Positions 1 through 8,247 of a stretch of 64,000 bases of DNA are shown piece after piece. Under the pieces are notes generated by a model. It was not told the DNA's origin, made no database searches, and worked only from the letters and a program-made list of their open reading frames with translations. Within the stretch, counting starts at the first letter, position 1, and each line of letters opens with the position of its first letter. This stretch comes from CAVVPY01 sp963750295 (GTDB lineage: Bacteria > Actinomycetota > Actinomycetes > Mycobacteriales > Jatrophihabitantaceae). The stretch spans positions 186,001 to 250,000 of the forward strand of contig CAVVPY010000005.1 of assembly GCA_963750295.1 (NCBI GenBank), given 5' to 3'. A program made the translations under genes and the position numbers.

Positions 1-3000
1 TCAAGGTGTTCCGGACCGGCCGGCCGGTATCGCTGGCGCGGGCGTTGCCGATCTTCACCCAGATGGGGATCGAGGTCCTCGACGAGCGGCCCTACGAGCT
101 CGAACTGGCCGATCGAGATCGCGACGACGTCTGGATCTACGACTTCGGCCTGCGCTTGCCGGCCGGTGTCGACTTCGACGAGCAACGTGCGATCAACGTC
201 GTCGACACCGTCGACCTGTTGTGGCAGGCGAAGATCGAGCAGGACGGGTTCAATGCGCTCGTGGTCCAGGCGGACCTGACCTGGTGGCAGGCGAACGTCC
301 TGCGGACGTACGCCAAGTACTTGCGCCAGGCAGGAACCACGTTCAGCCAGGGCTACATCGAGCAGTGCCTGGTCGATCATCGCGACATCGCGTGCGCGCT
401 GGTGGGACTGTTCGAGTCGCGGTTCGACCCGGCCCGCGGCGACGGCCCGGCCGACTCGGCGGCGGACATCGAGGCGATCGAGGAGCGCCTCGCGCAAGTG
501 TCGAGCCTGGACCAGGACTCGATCCTGCGCTCGATGCTCGCGCTCGTGCTCGCGACGCTGCGCACGAACGCCTTCCGCTGCGACGAGGACGGTAACCGCC
601 GCACCGCGATCGCGGTCAAGCTCGATCCGCACCTCGTCCCCGGCCTGCCCGAACCGAGACCGCGGTTCGAGATCTGGATGTACTCCCCGCGCGTCGAGGG
701 GGTGCACCTGCGCTTCGGCCCGGTGGCACGCGGCGGGTTGCGGTGGTCGGACCGGCGCGAGGATTTCCGCACCGAGATCCTCGGCCTGGTCAAGGCGCAG
801 ATGGTCAAGAACGCGGTCATCGTCCCCACCGGGGCGAAGGGCGGGTTCGTCGCCAAGCAACTCCCCGATCCCGCTGCCGACCGTGCTGCCTGGCTGGCAG
901 AGGGCGTCGCCTGCTACCGCACGTTCATCTCGTCTCTGCTCGACATCACCGACAACTACGAAACCGGCGCCGACGGCGTGCAGACGATTGTTCCCCCGCC
1001 GCAGGTGCGTCGCTACGACGCCGACGATCCGTATCTCGTCGTCGCTGCGGACAAGGGCACGGCGACGTTCAGCGACCTGGCCAACAGCATCGCCGGCGAC
1101 TACGGGTTCTGGCTGGGCGACGCCTTCGCCTCCGGCGGATCGGTCGGCTACGACCACAAGGCGATGGGCATCACGGCACGCGGTGCGTGGGAGTCGGTGA
1201 AGTACCACTTCCGCGAACTCGGCGTCGACACCCAGACGCAGGACTTCACCGTCGTCGGGGTCGGCGACATGTCCGGCGACGTGTTCGGCAACGGGATGTT
1301 GTTGTCCGAGCACATCCGGCTGGAGGCCGCGTTCGACCACCGGCACATCTTCATCGACCCCGATCCCGACGCGGCGAGTTCGTTCGCCGAGCGCCGCCGG
1401 ATCTTCGAGCTGTCGGCAACGGCGGCGACCTCCTGGCTCGACTACGACACCTCGCTCATCTCACCCGGCGGCGGCGTGTACCCGCGCACCCTCAAGTCGA
1501 TCCCGGTGACCCCGCAGCTGGCCAAGGCGCTGGACTTGCCGCCCGGGACGGTGAAGCTGACCCCGACCGAGCTGATCCACGCGATCCTGCTCGCGCCGGT
1601 CGACCTGCTCTGGAACGGCGGCATCGGCACCTACGTCAAGGCCTCGACCGAGCCGCACACCGCAGCCGGCGACAAGGCCAACGACGGGCTGCGGGTCAAC
1701 GGCGACGAACTGCGGGTGCGGGTCGTGGGCGAGGGCGGCAACCTGGGATTCACCCAGCTGGGACGCGTCGAGTTCGCGACGAACGGCGGCCGGATCAACA
1801 CCGACGCGATCGACAACTCGGCCGGGGTCGACACCTCCGACCACGAGGTCAACCTGAAGATCCTGCTAGACCGCGCGGTCGCGTCCGGCTCCATGACCCG
1901 CTCCGAACGCAACGAACTGCTCGCATCGGTCACCGACGACGTCGCGGCGCACGTCCTGCGCGACAACTACGAGCAGAACGTCCTGCTCGGGATGGCGCGC
2001 AAGCTCAGCCCGTCGCTGTCGTCGGTCCACCAGCGGCTGATCCAGGGGCTCGAGGCGGCCGGCGAGCTCGACCGGGCGATCGAGTTCCTGCCGTCGGACA
2101 AGGAGTTCGAGCGTCGTACCGGCGAAGGCCTCGGGCTGTGCTCGCCCGAGAACGCGGTCCTCGTGGCGTACTCGAAGATCACCCTGATGCGCCACATCGA
2201 GGCGTCGACGCTGCCGGACGAGCCGTGGTTCCAGCGGACCCTCGCCGGCTACTTCCCACCTGCCATCGCCGAGCGCTTCGCGGCCGATCTGGGCGCGCAC
2301 CCGCTGCATCGCGAGATCATCACGACGGTCGTCGTGAACGACATGATCAACCGCAGCGGGACGACCTACGTGCACCGTGCGATCGAGGAGACCGGCGCCG
2401 AGATCCCGCAGATCGTCCGCGCGTACAGCGTCGTCCGCGAAGTCTTCGGGCTGCCCGAGCTCTGGGCCGGGATCGAAGCCCTCGACAACGTGGTGCCGAC
2501 CGCGGCGCAGCACGCGGGTTACCAGGAAATCCGCCGCCTGATCGACCGCGCCACCCGGTGGTTCGTCGACGTCCGGTTCCCGATCACCGACGTGGCTGCT
2601 GAGATCGAGCGCTTCGGACCCACCCTGCGTGAGCTCCAACCGCGGATCACCGAACTCGTCCGCGGTGCCGAGCTGTCCGACATCCAGTCCTCGACCCAGC
2701 GGCTGACCTCCCTCGGCCTGCCGACGGGGCTGGCCGCACGGCTGGCCGAACTGCTAAGCGCCTTCCTGCTGCTCGACGTCGTCGAGATCGCGAGCGCGAG
2801 CCGACACTCGGCGGCCGAGATCGCCGAGCTGCACTTCACCCTGTCCGACCAGTTCTATGTCGACGAGATGCTGACCAGCGTGACGCAGTTGCCACGCGAT
2901 GACCGGTGGACGACGCTGGCGCGCGCAGCGATCCGGCACGACGTGTACGCCGCGCTGTCGTCGATCACGACGGCCGTCCTGCAGCACACCGACGACAGCC

Positions 3001-3155
3001 TGAGTTCCGAGGACCGCACGGCGGAGTGGGCGGCGGCGCATTCCGAGCGCGTCGAGCGGGCTCGCTCGACGGTTCGCGCGGCGCTCGATCGTGACACCGT
3101 CGACCTGGCGACGCTCTCGGTGGCGCTGCGGGTGATGCGCAGCCTGCCGAGCTGA
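1..3155 (+). CDS. gdh2: NAD-specific glutamate dehydrogenase, large (GDH2-type), 5'-truncated
   Basis: C-terminal 1050 or so residues of the large bacterial NAD-glutamate dehydrogenase, which converts glutamate to 2-oxoglutarate and ammonia in the cytoplasm. The reading frame is already open at base 3, so the true start lies before the window; full-length family members have about 1600 residues. The catalytic core is visible: GGLRWSDR followed by the substrate-lysine motif TGAKGGF near residue 276 of the visible part, then a Rossmann segment around VVGEGGNLGFTQLGR near residue 575. The long helical C-terminal extension is typical of the family. It ends 10 nt from the convergent RsbW-like gene, and I see no hairpin between them. 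Family assignment is firm; the symbol is generic. Confidence 0.93.
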   Translation, partial: KVFRTGRPVSLARALPIFTQMGIEVLDERPYELELADRDRDDVWIYDFGLRLPAGVDFDEQRAINVVDTVDLLWQAKIEQDGFNALVVQADLTWWQANVLRTYAKYLRQAGTTFSQGYIEQCLVDHRDIACALVGLFESRFDPARGDGPADSAADIEAIEERLAQVSSLDQDSILRSMLALVLATLRTNAFRCDEDGNRRTAIAVKLDPHLVPGLPEPRPRFEIWMYSPRVEGVHLRFGPVARGGLRWSDRREDFRTEILGLVKAQMVKNAVIVPTGAKGGFVAKQLPDPAADRAAWLAEGVACYRTFISSLLDITDNYETGADGVQTIVPPPQVRRYDADDPYLVVAADKGTATFSDLANSIAGDYGFWLGDAFASGGSVGYDHKAMGITARGAWESVKYHFRELGVDTQTQDFTVVGVGDMSGDVFGNGMLLSEHIRLEAAFDHRHIFIDPDPDAASSFAERRRIFELSATAATSWLDYDTSLISPGGGVYPRTLKSIPVTPQLAKALDLPPGTVKLTPTELIHAILLAPVDLLWNGGIGTYVKASTEPHTAAGDKANDGLRVNGDELRVRVVGEGGNLGFTQLGRVEFATNGGRINTDAIDNSAGVDTSDHEVNLKILLDRAVASGSMTRSERNELLASVTDDVAAHVLRDNYEQNVLLGMARKLSPSLSSVHQRLIQGLEAAGELDRAIEFLPSDKEFERRTGEGLGLCSPENAVLVAYSKITLMRHIEASTLPDEPWFQRTLAGYFPPAIAERFAADLGAHPLHREIITTVVVNDMINRSGTTYVHRAIEETGAEIPQIVRAYSVVREVFGLPELWAGIEALDNVVPTAAQHAGYQEIRRLIDRATRWFVDVRFPITDVAAEIERFGPTLRELQPRITELVRGAELSDIQSSTQRLTSLGLPTGLAARLAELLSAFLLLDVVEIASASRHSAAEIAELHFTLSDQFYVDEMLTSVTQLPRDDRWTTLARAAIRHDVYAALSSITTAVLQHTDDSLSSEDRTAEWAAAHSERVERARSTVRAALDRDTVDLATLSVALRVMRSLPS

Positions 3156-3165
3156 CGCCTGCCGC

Positions 3166-3558
3166 CTAGGAGTTCCGGTGCAGCGGGATCTTCGCCCACA
3201 CCCGCTTGCCGTCCGGCATCGGGTCCACGCCCCAGTCGCTGGCCAAGGCGTCGACGATGGTCAGTCCGCGCCCGCACGGGGCATCGGGCGCCGCGCCTGA
3301 CAGCTTCGGACGCAGTTCGCTCTCGTCGGCCACGGCGATCAAGACCTGCTGATCGCCGACGGTCCACGTCACGTCGAGATCGCGCTCGGCTGCGGTAGTG
3401 GCATGGCGGACCGCGTTGCTGACGAGCTCGCTGGCGACCAACGTGACGTCATCGACGTCGGCGCCGCGGATTCCGTGGCCGGCGAGGTCAGCGGCAATTT
3501 CGCGACGCACGGCCGCCGCGCTCTTCGGCTCGTGCCGTACGAGCATTGCGCCCATCAC
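3166..3558 (-). CDS. RsbW/SpoIIAB-like ATP-binding (anti-sigma / regulatory kinase) protein
   Basis: Small GHKL-fold ATPase of about 130 residues. The N-box ELVSNAVRHA and the glycine-rich GRGLTIVDALASDWGV segment are the ATP-binding elements of RsbW/SpoIIAB-like anti-sigma kinases, which are abundant in actinomycetes. The frame opens at an ATG at 3591, but a strong GGGGGAGG ribosome site sits 6 nt before a GTG at 3558, with an ATG directly after it, so I place the start there. A SigB/SigF-like promoter candidate at 3599-3625 would put the transcript start close to 3588, which also favours the internal start. No anti-anti-sigma or sigma gene is adjacent, so its partner is unknown. It could equally be an orphan regulatory kinase. 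Confidence 0.82.
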   Translation of the reverse strand: MMGAMLVRHEPKSAAAVRREIAADLAGHGIRGADVDDVTLVASELVSNAVRHATTAAERDLDVTWTVGDQQVLIAVADESELRPKLSGAAPDAPCGRGLTIVDALASDWGVDPMPDGKRVWAKIPLHRNS

Positions 3559-3598
3559 GGTGAGCCTCCCCCGGTCGAAATCCTTGATCATTACGAGG

Positions 3599-3625
3599 AT
3601 TCCCCCGGTGGCAACGTTCGTAACC
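3599..3625 (-). promoter_or_regulatory. SigB/SigF-like promoter candidate
   Basis: On the minus strand GGTTAC (3620-3625), a 15-nt spacer and GGGAAT (3599-3604) resemble the SigF/SigB pattern (GGTTT/GTTT, about 15 nt, GGGTA). It lies directly upstream of the RsbW-like gene. Inference from pattern only. Confidence 0.35.
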
Positions 3626-3652
3626 CGCGCGCGGGCAGCGTCACGGTGCCGG

Positions 3653-4564
3653 TCAGGTGCGCAAGGCCGCGACCACCTGTTCGGGATGGTCGGTGATCAC
3701 CGTGTCGACGCCGAGGCGCAGGGCGAGGTCGAGCTCGGCAGCGTCGTTCACCGTCCACGTGAAGACCCGGCACCCGCGCGCGTGCGCACGTTCGACGAAG
3801 CCCGGGTCGCGCTCCAGCAGCTGCACGGCCGGGCCCGCCACGACGACGCCGGTGGGCAGCAGCCGCTCGCGGGGTACGGGCAACTGCTTCTCCATCAGCA
3901 ACACCGTCGGGATGTCGGGCGCCAGCAGCCGCACCCTGCGGATCGCTGTCGGCGCGAAGCTCATCACGAACACCTGGCTGTCCAGGTCCGGGAGCTGCCG
4001 GGACGTCGCCGGCGGCCCGGGCCGGCCGGCCAGGCCGAAGCGCGACAGCAGGTCGACCAGTTCCTTCTCGACCAGGCCGGCGTACCGCGTCGGATGCTTG
4101 GTCTCGATCAGCAGGCGCACCGGTCGATCGGCGTCGACGACGAGTGCGAGCAGCCGCTCGAGCGTCAGCACCCGCCCGTCCGCGCCGCGGTCCGGGGCGA
4201 CGCCGTCGAGATAGGGCGAGTCCCCGATCAGCTGATCGGCCGACAGCGGCAGGTCGCGGTGCCAGGACGCGAAGTCGAGCGACTCGAGCCCACGCAGGTC
4301 GAGCTCGCTGATTACGCCCGTCCCGTCCGATGTCCGGTTCACGGTGCGGTCGTGCACGCAGATCAGGTGCCCGTCCCGGGTCAGCCGGACGTCGCACTCC
4401 AGCCCGTCCGCGCCGCTGTCGATCGCGGCGACGTACGCCGCCAGCGTGTGCTCGGCGGCCACGCTCGACGCCCCCCTGTGTGCGACCACCATCGGCCGCT
4501 CGGGTGCTGTCACGGCCACGCGGGTGGCTCGGCCACGAAGGGTGCGCGGTCTCACGCTTGCCAT
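3653..4564 (-). CDS. Glycerophosphodiester phosphodiesterase family protein
   Basis: 303-residue GDPD-family enzyme that hydrolyses glycerophosphodiesters to glycerol-3-phosphate and an alcohol. The N-terminal VVAHRGASS, GADGLECDVRLTRDG and ICVHDRTVNRTSDG blocks carry the catalytic His and the metal-binding Glu/Asp of the TIM barrel. No signal peptide is evident, which suggests a cytosolic enzyme. The ATG at 4564 has GGAGG 7 nt upstream, supporting this start. It lies 44 nt behind the rhodanese gene on the same strand, so it may be read through from the sipW operon. A role in recycling glycerophosphate from the teichoic-acid-like polymer made by the nearby cluster is possible but unproven. 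Confidence 0.9.
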   Translation of the reverse strand: MASVRPRTLRGRATRVAVTAPERPMVVAHRGASSVAAEHTLAAYVAAIDSGADGLECDVRLTRDGHLICVHDRTVNRTSDGTGVISELDLRGLESLDFASWHRDLPLSADQLIGDSPYLDGVAPDRGADGRVLTLERLLALVVDADRPVRLLIETKHPTRYAGLVEKELVDLLSRFGLAGRPGPPATSRQLPDLDSQVFVMSFAPTAIRRVRLLAPDIPTVLLMEKQLPVPRERLLPTGVVVAGPAVQLLERDPGFVERAHARGCRVFTWTVNDAAELDLALRLGVDTVITDHPEQVVAALRT

Positions 4565-4608
4565 CGTGCCGCCTCCGGGTGAATACGGGGTGACGACCCG
4601 CTAATTTC

Positions 4609-4962
4609 TCAGGCCACGCGCGGCGGGCCGCCCCCGTCGCTCACCATCGGCCGGCCGGCCGTCGCCCAGGCGAGCATCCCACCGTCCAGGTTCGCGGCGT
4701 CATACCCGTTCTGCAACAGCCAGGCGGCGACCTGCCCCGAGCGGTGACCGCTGCGGCACACGACGACGACCTGGTGCTCCGGGTCGAGCGTGGCCGGCTC
4801 GCTGCCGAGCCGGACCGGCAGCTCGTTCATCGGTACGTGCCTGGCGGTGTCGATGTGGCCGGCCCGCCACTCCGCGTCCTCGCGGACGTCGAGCAGGACG
4901 GCGTCGGGGGACAGTTCGTCGACGGTCACAACGGGTGCAGCTGGCATCTGGAAGGAACCCAT
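4609..4962 (-). CDS. Rhodanese-like domain protein
   Basis: Single-domain rhodanese of 117 residues, a sulfur-transfer or persulfide-handling fold. It contains the entry motif LLDVREDAEWRAGHI, the active-site loop VVVCRSGHRS with the catalytic Cys, and the C-terminal LDGGMLAW. The frame extends upstream to 5055, but that would overlap the sipW end; the ATG at 4962 lies 4 nt past the sipW stop and matches where the domain begins. The tight spacing implies co-transcription with sipW and the LamG gene, although a functional link to secretion is not evident. Confidence 0.9.
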   Translation of the reverse strand: MGSFQMPAAPVVTVDELSPDAVLLDVREDAEWRAGHIDTARHVPMNELPVRLGSEPATLDPEHQVVVVCRSGHRSGQVAAWLLQNGYDAANLDGGMLAWATAGRPMVSDGGGPPRVA

Positions 4963-4966
4963 GAGC

Positions 4967-5845
4967 TCATCCTGCCGGTTGCGGCCTGCGCAGCGCTGCC
5001 CGCTCGGGTGAGACGCCGGTGACGAGCGTCCAGAGTGCCGGGACGAAGCAGGCACCGAGAAGGATCAGCCACCACCATGGCGACAGGTGCGGGGTCACCG
5101 TCGAGGTGAACCGACCTTGGTTGTCGAGTTTGGTCGCCAGGACGGTGCCCAACTCACCGCTGCGCAGGTCGACGTGCCGCCCGCCGGCAGCCGTCACCCG
5201 GACCGGTAGCACGCCGGTGGACACGTAGGTCGCGCGCGCGGCGGGATGTAGGTCGCCCACCTGCGTGTACGTGACCAGCTGGGCCTGGACCAGCGGTTGG
5301 TAGATGTAGATCGCTGCAGTAAGGATCACCGCAACGCCGATCGTGGTCACGGGCAACTGCCAGCGCAGCGCGAGGAAGCGGCGCAGGCCGTAAAACAGCA
5401 TCACGCTGCCGAGCATGAGCAACGGTGCGGCCCGGACCAGCCAGCCGGCGCCCCACCACCGCATGGACACCTCGCCGATGACGTCCGAGCCGTGCAGCTG
5501 CCACGGGTCGGCAACCGGGTTCGCGTCGCCCTTGGTGGTGATCGTGCCGTCGAGCGCGATCGCGTCGACGCGGTGGCTGAACGTGACGTTGTCGCGCCCG
5601 GGTGGGTGGAAGGAGATGATGTCGCCGACCCCGATGTCGCGAGTCGCGACAGGCTCGACCCACAGCAGCGTGCCGACCGGCGCTGCCGTGCCCATCGACG
5701 GGGTGCGGACGATCAGCCACCGCCCCCCGGTGACCGCCCAGTAGCCGACGAAGGCGACGACGGCGAGCGCGCCCAACGCGGCCAGTGCCGTCAGGACGGT
5801 GCGGGGTTGGCGCTGGCGCGAGGGCCGCCGCCGGTGCGCACTCAT
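4967..5845 (-). CDS. sipW: SipW-type (Ser/His) signal peptidase I
   Basis: 292-residue membrane signal peptidase of the archaeal/ER-like SipW class. An N-terminal transmembrane segment (about residues 18-40) is followed by the catalytic serine in RTPSMG and, where bacterial LepB has Lys, by a His in VTFSHRVDAI; DANPVADPW corresponds to the conserved GDAN box. Further hydrophobic segments near 135-155, 168-186 and 255-275 give a multi-pass topology. Known SipW enzymes process TasA/camelysin-type fibre proteins. Here it follows the LamG-like gene by 13 nt and is close to a TasA-like gene, so both are likely clients. It is distinct from the housekeeping LepB. Confidence 0.88.
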   Translation of the reverse strand: MSAHRRRPSRQRQPRTVLTALAALGALAVVAFVGYWAVTGGRWLIVRTPSMGTAAPVGTLLWVEPVATRDIGVGDIISFHPPGRDNVTFSHRVDAIALDGTITTKGDANPVADPWQLHGSDVIGEVSMRWWGAGWLVRAAPLLMLGSVMLFYGLRRFLALRWQLPVTTIGVAVILTAAIYIYQPLVQAQLVTYTQVGDLHPAARATYVSTGVLPVRVTAAGGRHVDLRSGELGTVLATKLDNQGRFTSTVTPHLSPWWWLILLGACFVPALWTLVTGVSPERAALRRPQPAG

Positions 5846-5858
5846 TGGACGGTCACCC

Positions 5859-7283
5859 TCATAGCAGGAACGTCGATCCCGGTGAGAGCGACCAGCTGAA
5901 CGTGCTGGACCACGGCGTGCTGCCGACGGCCATCGACACCGTCAGCGGTGCGTAGATCATCAGTCCGGCGAGGAAGTTCGAGACCGCGGTGCCGGTGTAC
6001 AGGGCATCGTGCGACAGGGTGATGCTCGATGTCTGCGTGGTGCCCGGTGCCGCGGAGGCAACCGTCTGCAACCCGGCGGCGACGAAGCTGGTCATCGTGA
6101 TCGACGCCGTGCACCCGGCCGTCGTGGACGACGGCGAGGCCGCACACGACAGCGGGTTGGTGAATCCCCACTGGATGTCGACGTAGCTGCACGGTGGTGT
6201 TGTCCCGATGGCAGGCAGCGTGCCGGTCACCGTCGTCGTCCCGTCGTCGTTGAGCCGCCAGTGTTCGGAGGCGGCCGACGTGAGCGTGTCGTACTGCGTC
6301 TGGGTCGTGGCCACGGTGAGGTTCGACGACGCCGAGCCGTTGTTGAGCACGGCGAAGTTCGACAGGCTTCCCGCGAAATACGTCCGGGGATTCCCGCTTC
6401 CGGTCGGTGACCAGCCGAGGTGCCAGTAGCCGGTATAGCTGCTGAAGGTGACCAGCAATCCCCCGCCGCTCGCGACCGAGGTGCCGTCGACGTAGAGCGT
6501 CACCACGCTGGTGAGGCTGATGATGATGCCGGTGTAGCGCAGCGTCACGTAGGCGAAATGCCACTGGCCGTCGTTGTACGACGTGGTCGTCACACCCGTC
6601 GTCGCACCGGCCGAGTTGAAGACGAACCCCAGCTTGCCGGCAGCGCTCATGTACAGGATGCGGTCGTTCGTGCCGGCCACGTTGCTCGAACTGCTGCCGA
6701 ACCCGAACAGCGGTCCGCCGGTCGCGGTGCTGGTGCGGAACCAGATGCCGAGGCCGTAGGTGTTCCCGAGGACCGGGTCCGGCTGCGACTGTGCGGTGAT
6801 GGACGATCCGTAGCCGCCTGGCGAGCCGCCATCCAGGCTCACGTAGCCGGCCGTGTTGCCCATCGGGCCGTTGGTGGTGGCGAAGGTGGTCCCGTATCTG
6901 GCCAGCATCGGGTTGCTGGTGTTGTTGCGGTTGGCCAGCCGGACGGCCCCGCAGGAACTCACGCCCACCTTCTGGGTGACGCGCACCGTTGGTGTGGTGC
7001 CGTTCGCGGTGATCGCGTCGGTCCGCGTCGCAGCGGCGGCGCTCGGGTACAGCGAGCTGGGGCAGGCGACGGTCTGGATCGCGTCGGTGATCGCCCCCGT
7101 CGGTACGGACGTGCATGTGCTGCTGCCGTACGCGTGGGTGTAGAGCAGGGTGGCCGACGCGGCGCTGTTCGCGGGGTTGGCGATCATCGACGTCACCCCG
7201 CCGAACGAGTCGCTGGACGCGACGTGGACGGCGAGCACGGCGGCCGCGGCAAGCGCCGCCGCGGCCCGTCCCGCTCGATTCAT
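5859..7283 (-). CDS. Secreted LamG/concanavalin-A-like domain protein, probable SipW client
   Basis: 474-residue exported protein. An Ala-rich hydrophobic N-terminus (about residues 5-22) is followed by a stretch ending NPANSAASATLLYT, which parallels NTTNTAATGTLLMT in the neighbouring TasA-like protein. The middle part (about 130-340) has a LamG/ConA-like jelly-roll pattern: GLGIWFRTS, DGQWHFAYVTL, LYVDGTSVASG and FAGSLSNFAVLN. It is rich in Ser, Thr, Gly and Ala and has several Cys in the C-terminal third, as expected of an extracellular protein. No catalytic motif is seen, so carbohydrate or surface binding is the best guess. A GAGG ribosome site precedes the ATG. It is the first gene of the LamG-sipW-rhodanese unit. 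Confidence 0.8.
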   Translation of the reverse strand: MNRAGRAAAALAAAAVLAVHVASSDSFGGVTSMIANPANSAASATLLYTHAYGSSTCTSVPTGAITDAIQTVACPSSLYPSAAAATRTDAITANGTTPTVRVTQKVGVSSCGAVRLANRNNTSNPMLARYGTTFATTNGPMGNTAGYVSLDGGSPGGYGSSITAQSQPDPVLGNTYGLGIWFRTSTATGGPLFGFGSSSSNVAGTNDRILYMSAAGKLGFVFNSAGATTGVTTTSYNDGQWHFAYVTLRYTGIIISLTSVVTLYVDGTSVASGGGLLVTFSSYTGYWHLGWSPTGSGNPRTYFAGSLSNFAVLNNGSASSNLTVATTQTQYDTLTSAASEHWRLNDDGTTTVTGTLPAIGTTPPCSYVDIQWGFTNPLSCAASPSSTTAGCTASITMTSFVAAGLQTVASAAPGTTQTSSITLSHDALYTGTAVSNFLAGLMIYAPLTVSMAVGSTPWSSTFSWSLSPGSTFLL

Positions 7284-7318
7284 GACGCTGTCCTCGCTGT
7301 GCTGCCGATCAAGCGATG

Positions 7319-7354
7319 AAGCGTGCCCGCGGCGGTGGGGCCGCGGGCACGCTT
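7319..7354 (-). terminator. 14-bp perfect hairpin after the TasA-like gene
   Basis: AAGCGTGCCCGCGG (7319-7332) pairs exactly with 7341-7354 around an 8-nt loop. There is no U-run, as is common for actinobacterial terminators. It separates the TasA-like gene from the LamG-sipW unit and may attenuate rather than end transcription. Confidence 0.75.
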
Positions 7355-7374
7355 GGGTATCGAATGCGTGGTGG

Positions 7375-7406
7375 TGCCCGGTGCGACTGGTGCCCGGTGC
7401 GACTGG
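7375..7406. repeat. 16-bp tandem duplication
   Basis: TGCCCGGTGCGACTGG occurs twice in tandem (7375-7390 and 7391-7406), in the untranslated stretch between the TasA-like stop and its hairpin. It is probably a replication-slippage duplication. Confidence 0.9.
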
Positions 7407-7429
7407 GCGGTACCGGGCCCCAGCGAGTG

Positions 7430-8101
7430 TTACTGGGTGAAGGCCCAGGTGAGCGGCAGCGAGGCCTTCAGCCCCTGGTAGCTGTTGCCGGCACCCGAGG
7501 CGAGGGTCACCTGGAAGGTGAACGAGGCGCTGCCGGCGGCGCTCAGGGGTGCGAGCGAGAAGGCTGCGTGCCCCGCCAGGCCGGCCAGGGTGCCGGTGTA
7601 GATGTCACCCGCGCCGACGCCGGTGCCGTTGCTGATGGTGACGTTGAGCTTGCTGCACAGGTCGCTGGCGGTGCCGTTGACCAGGCCGTTGAGGCTCTGT
7701 GCGCAGGTCGCGCCCGGCGTGAGGCTGAACGAGCCGGCGTTGATCGTGCCGGAGTCGGTGATGCTCACGGTGACCGCGGGACCGGCAACTCCGGGAGCCA
7801 TGACGAGGCTGCCGCCGAACTTGTCGATCGTCGCGCAGGTACCGGCGTTGCTGTCCGGTGATCCGGTAGCGGTGCCGTTCGAGTAGCAGGTACCGGTCGC
7901 GTTGGTCACGCCGGCCTCGGTCATCAGCAGCGTGCCGGTGGCCGCGGTGTTGGTGGTGTTGTTGATGCTGGCCGTGAAGGCGGACAGCGTTCCGCTCACG
8001 CCGAGCGCCACGATCGTCGCGGCGGCCGCGCTGCCGATCCAGACAAGCGGGGCGAGCCGGCGACGAGCCGGGCGCGACGGGGTGGAAGCGTTTTCAGACA
8101 T
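7430..8101 (-). CDS. TasA/CalY (camelysin)-like secreted protein
   Basis: 223-residue protein with a basic N-terminus, one hydrophobic segment (about residues 16-38) and then the SipW-substrate pattern SGTLSAFTASINNTTNTAATGTL, here quoted only as its landmarks SGTLSAF and NTAATGTLLMT. The mature part is a Gly/Ser/Thr/Ala-rich beta-type sequence with four Cys, ending SLPLTWAFTQ. In Bacillus, TasA-family proteins are cut by SipW and form extracellular fibres; whether this one polymerises is unknown. The gene has its own promoter candidate with a CRP-type box upstream and a strong hairpin downstream, so it can be expressed more highly than the LamG-sipW genes that follow. Confidence 0.75.
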   Translation of the reverse strand: MSENASTPSRPARRRLAPLVWIGSAAAATIVALGVSGTLSAFTASINNTTNTAATGTLLMTEAGVTNATGTCYSNGTATGSPDSNAGTCATIDKFGGSLVMAPGVAGPAVTVSITDSGTINAGSFSLTPGATCAQSLNGLVNGTASDLCSKLNVTISNGTGVGAGDIYTGTLAGLAGHAAFSLAPLSAAGSASFTFQVTLASGAGNSYQGLKASLPLTWAFTQ

Positions 8102-8165
8102 GGGGGGTCCTCGGGGTGGGGGGAGGGGACATAGGGGTATTCGACCGACGGGTCGTGCTGGGTTC

Positions 8166-8195
8166 AGAGTAAATTCCGTGTGAGGTATACGTCAA
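8166..8195 (-). promoter_or_regulatory. Promoter of the TasA-like gene
   Basis: On the minus strand TTGACG (8190-8195), an 18-nt spacer and TACTCT (8166-8171) form a good housekeeping -35/-10 pair, giving a leader of about 55-60 nt. A direct repeat TCCGTGTGA lies on the plus strand inside the spacer (8175-8183) and again upstream of the -35 (8197-8205). Confidence 0.6.
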
Positions 8196-8205
8196 GTCCG
8201 TGTGA

Positions 8206-8221
8206 AGTGACCTAGGTCACA
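8206..8221. promoter_or_regulatory. CRP/GlxR-type cAMP-receptor box
   Basis: AGTGACCTAGGTCACA matches the actinobacterial CRP/GlxR consensus TGTGA-NNTANN-TCACA at all defined positions but the first, and contains the 14-bp perfect palindrome at 8207-8220. Its centre is about 54 bp upstream of the inferred TasA-like transcript start, a position suited to activation. Confidence 0.6.
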
Positions 8222-8247
8222 TCTGTCCGTGAGGGCGTGCGCAGCCG

